Positions 15,789-22,513 of a stretch of DNA of 28,318 nucleotides are shown here, piece by piece. Position numbers and translations under genes: made by a program. The notes under the pieces are model-generated. The model was not told the origin of the DNA and did no database searches. It worked only from the letters and a program-made list of their open reading frames with translations. This stretch comes from Streptomyces olivaceus (GTDB lineage: Bacteria; Actinomycetota; Actinomycetes; Streptomycetales; Streptomycetaceae): the NCBI RefSeq assembly GCF_000721235.1, contig NZ_JOFH01000063.1, positions 1 to 28,318 of the forward strand, given 5' to 3'. Each line of letters opens with the position of its first letter. Positions within the stretch are counted from its first letter, which is position 1.

Positions 15789-17691
15789 CATCTACGGCCA
15801 GCGGCAATTGGCCCGCGCCTACACCCCGCCCGTCCCCGCCCGGCTCGGCTGGACACCCTGGGAAGGGATCGGACCGGGAGCGGAAGTCCTCGGGGAGATC
15901 ACGGGCCGCCGCGTCCTGGACATCGGCTCCGGAGCCGGCCACCACGCCGTCTACATCGCCCAGGCTCACGGAGCCCTCGTCACCGGCATCGAACTGTCCT
16001 CAACCCAGCACGAGCGCGCCGTCTCCGCCCATGTAGGCGTACCGAACGTCGAGTTCGTCCAAGCAGACGTGACCGGGTACCTGGCCGAAGCCGAGCCGTT
16101 CGACGCCGCGTACGCGATCGGGACGCTCGCCTTCATCGACCCGCACCGCTCGCTGCCGGCACTGCGCGACGGCCTGCGCCCCGGCGCCCCACTGATCCTC
16201 TCGCTCCTGCACACCGACCTGCACGGCCGCGGTCCGTCCACGGAAGTAGCGCCACGGGAGCAGACGATCCTGCTCCGCGACGACCCGCCACTGCCGACAC
16301 AGATGTGGGTCCTGACACCGCAGCTGTGGGAGGACCTGCTCACCGAGTACAGCTTCCGCGTTGAGGCCATCGACCTGTTCCCGCACCCCGACGAGAACGC
16401 CACGGTCATCCAGCAACTCCTCCGCGCCCGGCGCCTTCCCGACCGGCCGGCGCGCGTCTCCAGCATCGAAGCCCCTTGCGCCGACCGTCTGCGCGCCCAG
16501 TTGATCGACCATCTGGTCGAGACGGGATGCGTGCGCACGCCCCGGGTGGAGGAGGCCATGCGGACCGTTCCCCGCCACCTCTTCCTCCCGAGCGCCCCGC
16601 TGGTGAAGGCGTACGACAACGCACCCGTGGACACGAAGTTCGACGGATCCGGGCGCTCCATCAGCTGCGCCTCCCAGCCCGACATCGTCGCCATGATGCT
16701 GGAACAGCTCGACGTCCAGCCCGGCCAGAAGATTCTGGAGCTGGGCGCCGGCAGCGGCTTCAACGCCGGAGTCCTCGGCTACCTCGTCGGCGAGAAGGGC
16801 CACGTCACCACGATCGACGTGGACGAGGACATCGTGGCCGGAGCGCGCGGCGGACTGGCCGCCGCCGGCATCCACAACGTGGACGTGATCCTCGGAGACG
16901 GCGCACTGGGCCACGCCCCCAACGCGCCGTACGACCGCATCGAAGCCACCGTCGGCGCCCACGGCATCCCGCACGCCTGGCTCGACCAGCTCGCCCCCGG
17001 CGGACGGCTCCTCACCCCGCTGCGCCTGCGCGGCAGCGTCTCCCGCTCGATCGCCTTCGAGAACCAGGACGGAGCCTGGCGCAGCGTCGGCAGCCAGATG
17101 AACACGTTCATGCCGCTACGCAAGGGCATCGCCGACGACCCGCGCGTCTTCGTTCCCCTGGACCCCGACCACACCGTCACCCTCGTCACCAACGGAGACC
17201 AGAAGGTCGACGCGGACGCCCTGAGCGACATCTTCCGCCAGCCGCGCACCGAGGCGTGGACGGACGTCACCTTCCGCGGTCCGGAGTCAGCCGAATACCT
17301 GGAGCTGTGGCTCACCTGCGCCATGCCGAACGGCCTGAGCCGGATGCCCGCCACGAACGAGGCCATCGAGAAGGGCCTGGTCACCGCGCCCTACCCGTCC
17401 TCGACCGCGGTCTTCGAGGGTGGCACGCTCACCTACCTCACCCGGCGCCCCTACGCGAAGAAGGCCCCCGACGGCGCCACCCTGTACGAGTTCGGCGTCA
17501 TCGGCCACGGCCCTGACGCCGAAGCCCTCGCCTCGGACGTCGCCGACCAGGTCCGCACCTGGAACCAGGGCTTCCGGACGCTCGACGTCGGGTTCGAAAT
17601 CCAACCACTCGACGCGACCCCGCTCGCCCCGAAGCCCGGCCGCTTCACCTTCGACAACCCGCTGAACCGCATCGTCATCGAATGGCAGTGA
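15754..17691 (+). CDS. Double methyltransferase: class I SAM domain plus FxLD-system (PCMT-like) domain
   Basis: 645-residue protein. Domain 1 (about 10-225) is a class I SAM methyltransferase: motif I VLDIGSGAGHHA (54-65), GIELSSTQHERA, and FDAAYAIGTLAFIDPHRSL. Domain 2 (about 243-440) resembles protein-L-isoaspartate O-methyltransferase: AMRTVPRHLFLP, SISCASQPDIVAMMLEQLDV, motif I ILELGAGSGFNAGVLGYL, APYDRIEATVGAHGIPHAW. Its long C-terminal extension (440-645, with YELGVIGHGPDAE-like YEFGVIGHGPDAEALASDVA) is typical of the methyltransferase of FxLD lanthipeptide systems. AGGAGG at 15743-15748 precedes the ATG. No FxLD precursor or lanthionine dehydratase is in the window, so the substrate here may be something else. 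The first domain is an unusual addition. Confidence 0.85.
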   Translation: MSAEDTNTRAWHIYGQRQLARAYTPPVPARLGWTPWEGIGPGAEVLGEITGRRVLDIGSGAGHHAVYIAQAHGALVTGIELSSTQHERAVSAHVGVPNVEFVQADVTGYLAEAEPFDAAYAIGTLAFIDPHRSLPALRDGLRPGAPLILSLLHTDLHGRGPSTEVAPREQTILLRDDPPLPTQMWVLTPQLWEDLLTEYSFRVEAIDLFPHPDENATVIQQLLRARRLPDRPARVSSIEAPCADRLRAQLIDHLVETGCVRTPRVEEAMRTVPRHLFLPSAPLVKAYDNAPVDTKFDGSGRSISCASQPDIVAMMLEQLDVQPGQKILELGAGSGFNAGVLGYLVGEKGHVTTIDVDEDIVAGARGGLAAAGIHNVDVILGDGALGHAPNAPYDRIEATVGAHGIPHAWLDQLAPGGRLLTPLRLRGSVSRSIAFENQDGAWRSVGSQMNTFMPLRKGIADDPRVFVPLDPDHTVTLVTNGDQKVDADALSDIFRQPRTEAWTDVTFRGPESAEYLELWLTCAMPNGLSRMPATNEAIEKGLVTAPYPSSTAVFEGGTLTYLTRRPYAKKAPDGATLYEFGVIGHGPDAEALASDVADQVRTWNQGFRTLDVGFEIQPLDATPLAPKPGRFTFDNPLNRIVIEWQ

Positions 17692-17748
17692 CATGGACGT
17701 CAGCCAGACAGCGAAGCGGTTCCCGCTCCTTGCCCGGCCACGTCCAGC

Positions 17749-17783
17749 ATGCCCGCCGAGGACACCAACACCCGGGCGTGGCA
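17749..17783 (+). repeat. Direct repeat copy 2 (orphan MPAEDTNTRAW start)
   Basis: Second copy of the 35-base repeat, including the ATG; it encodes MPAEDTNTRAW before similarity is lost. It lies in the gap between the double methyltransferase and the second kinase and probably marks a former paralogous gene or a duplication junction. Confidence 0.7.
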
Positions 17784-17917
17784 ATCTGCCCTCCAGCTCG
17801 GGCATGAACACCGACAAGCCCAGGGACAGCCCCCAGGGCATCGACACGCTCGCCCCGTTCTTACGGGCAACCTTGATGTACGCCCACCACTGGGTCGGCC
17901 GGCTCTACGATCGCCCT

Positions 17918-18466
17918 GTGCACAAGCAGACCACAACGAGCGAAACCCAGTGCGGACACGCCCCGAGGGCGGTGGTGTACCTGCTGGTCGGACTGACCGG
18001 GTCAGGCAAGACCACCTACGCGAAACAGCACCTGGTCCCGGCCGGGGCGGTGCGCCTGTCGGTCGACGAGGAGATTCACGCCCGGCACGGCCGCTACGGC
18101 GTGGACTACCCCGAGCACGAGTACTTCTCGCTGGAGGAGCCCGTGGTCGCCGAGATCCGCGAGCGCCTGACTGCGCTCGTCGCGGCCGGTCAGGACGTCG
18201 TCCTCGACCACGGGCTGTGGCTGCGTCCCGCGCGGGACGAGTGGAAGAAGATCGTCGAGTCCGCAGGTGGCCGGTGGCGGCTCCTGTACTTCCCCGTCCC
18301 GCGCGAGGAGCTGCTGCGCCGCCTGGACCAACGGAACCGGCGGGACGACGCCAACGCGCTCGCCGTCACCCCGTCCGCCCTGGACAACTTCTACGCCAGG
18401 TTCGATCCACCCAAAGGTGAAGGGGAAGAGATCATCGAAGCGGGCTCGTTCGGCCCCGCGGTGTAG
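17918..18466 (+). CDS. P-loop kinase (AAA_33/zeta toxin-like)
   Basis: 182-residue single-domain kinase. Walker A is LLVGLTGSGKTTYAKQHL; SVDEEIHARHGRYGVDYPEH follows as the substrate-side acidic motif; DVVLDHGLWLRPARDEW and LLRRLDQRNRRDDANA (lid arginines) complete the AAA_33 pattern. Such proteins phosphorylate small molecules or nucleic-acid ends. Start GTG at 17918 is chosen because family similarity begins at RAVVYLLVG; TACGAT at 17906-17911 lies 6 bases upstream, an arrangement typical of leaderless actinomycete transcripts. ATG 17876 and ATG 17693 are in-frame alternatives. Its last 76 bases overlap the 3' end of the convergent glycosyltransferase gene. Confidence 0.82.
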   Translation: MHKQTTTSETQCGHAPRAVVYLLVGLTGSGKTTYAKQHLVPAGAVRLSVDEEIHARHGRYGVDYPEHEYFSLEEPVVAEIRERLTALVAAGQDVVLDHGLWLRPARDEWKKIVESAGGRWRLLYFPVPREELLRRLDQRNRRDDANALAVTPSALDNFYARFDPPKGEGEEIIEAGSFGPAV

Positions 18467-19311
18467 GCAGGCGGCCTCCAGGTCGTGACGATCTCCGCCG
18501 CTTCCTGCGCCCACCAGTCCGGCACCGCACGCGTGGACACCGGCCGGAACCCGTACTGCTCGTCCTGCACGTTGATCCGCCCACCGTGCTGGTCCAGGTG
18601 GGCGAGGAAGCGGCGGGCCTCGGTGAGCCGGGCCGGTGAGGCGTCCTGCCACGTGCCGTCGGCCGAATGCGCCGCCCGCTGCTCGGCGTTCTCCCGAACC
18701 CTGGTGCGCCACTTGAAGTGGTGCACGACCACCGGGGGACGGTTCACCGGCCGATGGCCCTCCGCCCGGTGGTTTCCGGATGCCACCGGCACCGTGGAGT
18801 GCGCGAGGACGATCTTCCGAGGGTCTCCGCGGAGCAGGTGGTGGGTGAAGAAGCCGCCCAGCGGATAGGCCCTGTCCAGCCCGCCGTCCTGCGGGCTCCA
18901 CCCGGGCAGGCTGCCGTCGGCGGCGACCCGGTCGAGCATGACCCCGCCGACCGTGCCCGACGCGCTCTCCGCTTCGGCGATCAGCTCGGGCAGCGGCGCG
19001 GGGAAGGCGTGGAACTCATCAGAGTCGGCCAGCAGGTGCCAGCCCTGACCGGCCTTGGCGCGCACCAGGTCCCGCAGCCGCACGTTGGTGTGCTCGTGCC
19101 AGGGGCCGGTACTCACGGCTTCCGGCACGACCCCCAATTCCCGGCATGCCGCCTGCACCGCGTGGCGGCGCTCCGGGCAGGCGTGCTCGGTGAAGTGGAA
19201 GGCGAGCAGGAACCGGTCGACGCCCAGCGCCCGATAGTGGCCGACCCACGCGGTCAGCAAGGCGGGTTCCACGGGGCCGACCACGGCGATCAGCGGGGGA
19301 ACAGCAGTCAT
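18391..19311 (-). CDS. Glycosyltransferase family 2-type protein (GT92/Glyco_tranf_2_4-like)
   Basis: 306-residue glycosyltransferase of the GT-A fold. PPLIAVVGPVEPALLTAWVG is followed by HYRALGVDRFLLAFHFTEH; the metal-binding DxD motif is GWHLLADSDEFHAFP; VVVHHFKWRTRVRENAEQ is the C-terminal motif typical of the group. The ATG at 19311 shares one base with the stop of the upstream gene (TGATG) and has AAGGAG 8 bases upstream, so it is translationally coupled as the last of four operon genes. The C-terminal about 25 residues overlap the convergent kinase gene. Donor sugar and acceptor are unknown. Confidence 0.82.
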   Translation of the reverse strand: MTAVPPLIAVVGPVEPALLTAWVGHYRALGVDRFLLAFHFTEHACPERRHAVQAACRELGVVPEAVSTGPWHEHTNVRLRDLVRAKAGQGWHLLADSDEFHAFPAPLPELIAEAESASGTVGGVMLDRVAADGSLPGWSPQDGGLDRAYPLGGFFTHHLLRGDPRKIVLAHSTVPVASGNHRAEGHRPVNRPPVVVHHFKWRTRVRENAEQRAAHSADGTWQDASPARLTEARRFLAHLDQHGGRINVQDEQYGFRPVSTRAVPDWWAQEAAEIVTTWRPPAYTAGPNEPASMISSPSPLGGSNLA

Positions 19312-20525
19312 CAGGGAGACTCCTTCGTAGCGGTGTCGGTGAGGAAGGCCACCTGCTCGGCAGGTGTGGGCACGCCCAGTGCGCCGACCGCGCAGGCGTC
19401 CGGCCTCGGGAGCGGGCCCCAGGCCAGATCGCGCAGCATCACGGCCAGCGCCTGGCCATCGCCGACGGGAAAGATCCGCACCCACGGCAGGCCGGACAAG
19501 CGGCCGGCCAGGGCCGGATCGTGGCCGGAGACGAGCAGCGGCACGCCGAGCCGTACGGCGTCCACCACGAGCCCGGACTCCTTGGCCACACCGGGCCGGC
19601 GTGCCACCACCGCGGCGTCAGCAGCGGCGTACACGGACCGGACCTGTGCCTCGCTGGCTGGGCCGGGCACCATATGTAGCCGCGCCCCGGGCAGCGCGCT
19701 CCACCTGTCGAGTACCTCATGGTCGAGCGGCGCGCCCGTGACCAGGACGTGCAGGGGACCGTCGAACCGGGCGAGGGCCGTACCCACCACGTCCATGTCC
19801 TTGTACGGCCACCAGCCGCCCACCAGGCACACAGCTGGCTCACCTTCCGGGATGCCGAAGGCTTCCCGTGCCCGGTGGCGTTCCTCGGCGGTGAGGCGGT
19901 CGCCGGGGTCTGCGACGGCGTACGGCCGCACCGTGACCCGAAGCCGGGGAAACCGGGCGGCCACATCGGTGCGCACCGCCTCTGTCGGCACCAGGACACG
20001 CACACGCTGCTCGCCGGGCCGGGCCACCCGGCCCAGCAGCCGCAGCGGCCCGTCCTCGGTGGTGACGACCTCGTGGACGAAACGGCTGTGCGGCCCACCG
20101 AGGAGACCGGCCAGCCCGTGCAGGGCCTCGCTCGCGCTGAGCACGACCACCGGCCCGGCACCGAAGCGGCGGGCGGTGCGCACGCACGCCGCTTCGGCCA
20201 GGCAGCGCGACAGCAACGTCACCTGGTGCGGGACTCGCCGTACCGCCGTGGGCCACCGGCGCCCGCGCAGCAGCCGCCGGGACACCTCGGCTACCGATGC
20301 CACGACACCGGCGGCCAGGGCCAGCGCGCCGGGGACCACGCCGGTGGGGCCTGCTACCCGGGCACCGGCCGCGCGCAGTGCCTGCCGGGTCTCCGGGACG
20401 ATGCCGAACGGGACGAGGACCAGTGGCGCGCGGTGTGCTTTCGCCAGCGCGGTCAGGGCGCCGTGGTGGTGCCCGCCGGCCCGGTGCGCTCCGGGCTCGA
20501 CGAGCACCAGGACGTCGTTGCTCAT
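19311..20525 (-). CDS. Glycosyltransferase, GT4-like (GT-B fold)
   Basis: 404-residue protein. The C-terminal half carries GT4 features: AVCLVGGWWPYKDMDVVGTA, HVLVTGAPLDHEVLDRW, then ADAAVVARRPGVAKESGLVV, which corresponds to the EX7E-type donor loop, and a following GVPLLVSGHDPALAGRL. The N-terminal half is less conserved (VLVLVEPGAHRAGGHHHGAL), with a Gly/His-rich loop like the acceptor side of GT4 enzymes. Start ATG at 20525 overlaps the stop of the upstream gene (ATGA). Same operon as its neighbours. Confidence 0.75.
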   Translation of the reverse strand: MSNDVLVLVEPGAHRAGGHHHGALTALAKAHRAPLVLVPFGIVPETRQALRAAGARVAGPTGVVPGALALAAGVVASVAEVSRRLLRGRRWPTAVRRVPHQVTLLSRCLAEAACVRTARRFGAGPVVVLSASEALHGLAGLLGGPHSRFVHEVVTTEDGPLRLLGRVARPGEQRVRVLVPTEAVRTDVAARFPRLRVTVRPYAVADPGDRLTAEERHRAREAFGIPEGEPAVCLVGGWWPYKDMDVVGTALARFDGPLHVLVTGAPLDHEVLDRWSALPGARLHMVPGPASEAQVRSVYAAADAAVVARRPGVAKESGLVVDAVRLGVPLLVSGHDPALAGRLSGLPWVRIFPVGDGQALAVMLRDLAWGPLPRPDACAVGALGVPTPAEQVAFLTDTATKESP

Positions 20526-21219
20526 CCGGCGACGGCCTGCTCGGCGTGTCCGGCGGTGAACCGGCTGAACAGCCAGGCCGGGTCGTTGAGCTGGTCGAAC
20601 AGGTGCGGGAAGTGCGCCGCCTCCGCGGCGAACGCGACGCCCTCCCGTGCGCCGGCGGTGGCGGAGTCGGCGTACTCGCCTTCCGCTCCGTCGGTCCACG
20701 CCTTGATCCGCTCGGTGGCCTCTCCGTCGTCCATGCCGTACTCGCTGCCGCGGGCCAGCATGGCGCACTCCCGGAACCCGGCCTTCCAGGCGTGGTACGG
20801 GGACTGGTTGATGCGGGTCGTGCCCGCGACGTCGGCGACGAACTCCGCGCGGCCGGGCAGCGCCGCGAGGACGTCGACCGCGTTGCCGAGCTGGCGCAGC
20901 GCCGAGCGGCGGATCAGCTTGAGCCCGCCGTACCCGTAGATCAGCCCGTTGAGCGGGTTCCTGGCCCGCCACACCCGCATGGCCACGCCTTCGGCGAGGG
21001 GGGCGACGCTGCCGAGGCGGTGGCGATGACGAAGTCCCCGTCGGCGAGGAGAAACTGTTCGCTGTCGGTGACCTCGGCGGCCAGCCGGTAGGCGCGGCGC
21101 ATGCCCTGCACGCCGTGCAGCCGCTTCACCCTGGTGCCCAGGACACGCTGCAGGCGTGCGTGCAACTGGTCTGCGATCGGCTCGTCGTAGGACAGCATCA
21201 CCGCGTCGAAGTCGCTCAT
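20522..21219 (-). CDS. Phage-type glycosyltransferase family protein with a -1 frameshift
   Basis: About 232 residues encoded in two frames. The first part (21219 to about 21020) reads MSDFDAVMLSYDEPIADQLH and SEQFLLADGDFVIAT, with a DxD motif. The second (about 21020 to 20522) reads GSVAPLAEGVAMRVWRARNP, LNGLIYGYGGLKLIRRSA, QSPYHAWKAGFRECAMLARG and EATERIKAW. The pattern NP-N-L-YGYGG-KL, T-FN-DP-TWKSAFREC, E-RL-W is one I know from glycosyltransferase-like proteins of cyanophages and other tailed phages. Joining the parts needs a -1 shift (one missing base) near GCCACCGCCTCGG at about 21015. Start overlaps the upstream stop (ATGA) and the end overlaps the next start, so operon layout is kept. 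It may be a sequencing error, a pseudogene, or a programmed shift. Confidence 0.65.
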
Positions 21220-22373
21220 CGCAGGGCCTCCAGGTAGCGGGCGGCGACCTGGTCGGGCGCCAGGTCGACGGTCGAGGCGTAGGCGCGCTTGGCCTGCACC
21301 CGGTAGAACTCGGCGTCGGTGGCGAGCCGGCTCGCGATGGACAGGGCTTCGTCGGGCGTGTCGAACAGCAGCTCGTCGTCGATGTGCTCGGCCAGCCACC
21401 CCGTGCGAGGTGCGATGACGGGCAGCCCCATGCCCTGGCAGTCGATCACCGACATGGACCACGGGCAGCCTTCACGGAACGGGGCGATACCGAAGTGGGA
21501 GCCGGCCAGCATCTGCCGGTAGCGCACCCGGTCACCGCCGTCGGAGGCGACGGTCACCCGGTCCAGCGCGGCCAGCTCGTCCCGGAACCGCTCGGGGCTC
21601 GGGTCGAGCCTGATCCGTTCGGGGCTGCGCTGCCCGAACAGGTCCATCACCATCAGGCGCACCGGTGCGTCGTGCACCAGCCTTCGCGCCAGGGCCGTGA
21701 ACTCGGCGGTGCCGTAGTGCGCGTACAGGCGGTGGTTGTAGGCGCCGACCGCCGTGCCCTCCGGTACGCCGGCGTCGGCCGGGTCCCGGACGAGGCGCTC
21801 GTCGCGCGGAGCCGGGACCACGGTCAGCTTCTCGCCGAGGTCCACGCTCATCCGTGCCGCAGCCGCCGACGTCCACGACGCGGCTGTGGCCGAGTGGACC
21901 AGCACCTGGTCACAGGCCGCGAGACCGGCCGCGAACGCCAGGAGCACACTCCGCCCCAGACCCCCGTCGTCCAAGGACGGGTCCAGACGCATCTGCTGCC
22001 CCGCCGTGAAGGAGAACGGCAAGTAGTGGCAGTAGCCGGCCACCAGCGCATCGACGCGGGCCTCCAGCAAAGCGGCCCGGACAGCCGGGGCGGCCTCCAC
22101 CTGATTGGCCACCACCACATCCGGCCGCACGTCCCGCATGACAGCGACCAGGGCATCCAGGCCCGGGTCGAACCGCGCCCGGTACTTCGTGGACGGCGAC
22201 GCCGTGGCCACGTACCGCACCCGCGGGTCACCGACCGGTGCGGGCGCGGACACGGTCACCTCGGCCCCGGTGTCCGCCAGGGCCGGCGCAAGCAGTTCCG
22301 CGAAGGTGAATCCCGAGTCGGCCGACAACCGGTTCGGATTCGAGACGTTGAGCAGGTACAGCACTCGCTGCAT
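21216..22373 (-). CDS. Glycosyltransferase, GT4-like
   Basis: 385-residue protein, first gene of the minus-strand operon. N-terminal LYLLNVSNPNRLSADSGFTF, middle YCHYLPFSFTAGQQMRLDPS, C-terminal FGIAPFREGCPWSMSVIDCQ then GMGLPVIAPRTGWLAEHI, which is the GT-B donor-binding region, and LLFDTPDEALSIASRLATDA. The ATG at 22373 has a strong GGAGGAAG upstream. The layout resembles GT-B enzymes acting on surface glycans or natural products. It shares a 140-base divergent promoter region with the XRE-deformylase gene. Confidence 0.75.
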   Translation of the reverse strand: MQRVLYLLNVSNPNRLSADSGFTFAELLAPALADTGAEVTVSAPAPVGDPRVRYVATASPSTKYRARFDPGLDALVAVMRDVRPDVVVANQVEAAPAVRAALLEARVDALVAGYCHYLPFSFTAGQQMRLDPSLDDGGLGRSVLLAFAAGLAACDQVLVHSATAASWTSAAAARMSVDLGEKLTVVPAPRDERLVRDPADAGVPEGTAVGAYNHRLYAHYGTAEFTALARRLVHDAPVRLMVMDLFGQRSPERIRLDPSPERFRDELAALDRVTVASDGGDRVRYRQMLAGSHFGIAPFREGCPWSMSVIDCQGMGLPVIAPRTGWLAEHIDDELLFDTPDEALSIASRLATDAEFYRVQAKRAYASTVDLAPDQVAARYLEALR

Positions 22374-22513
22374 GAGACTTCCTCCAGCCACCCGGGGGTC
22401 GTGCCGGGCCGGTGAACACAGCAAACTGGCGGCAGGGCGGGCGACAGAATGGTGAACTGTCATCACTCTCGGTTCACTCACGTACTCAACCAGCGCCTCA
22501 GACGGGGGAATTG
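22374..22513. promoter_or_regulatory. Divergent promoter region with GTGAAC repeats
   Basis: The gap between the glycosyltransferase operon and the XRE-deformylase gene holds GTGAAC at 22412-22417 and again at 22452-22457, exactly 40 bases apart, and the inverted copy GTTCAC at 22472-22477. These could be binding sites for the XRE protein encoded to the right. GGGGGAA precedes the ATG at 22514. Confidence 0.45.

Noticed and set aside
17693..17917. Possible RiPP precursor peptide beside the FxLD-type methyltransferase
   Set aside because: Short frames here have no FxLD motif, leader-like composition or Cys/Ser/Thr-rich core, and the segment is explained by the duplicated gene start and the kinase upstream region.
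18667..20559. 630-codon plus-strand ORF opposite the glycosyltransferase operon
   Set aside because: Antisense shadow with low-complexity Arg/Ser/Thr/Pro composition; the minus-strand genes have conserved motifs and overlapping starts and stops.
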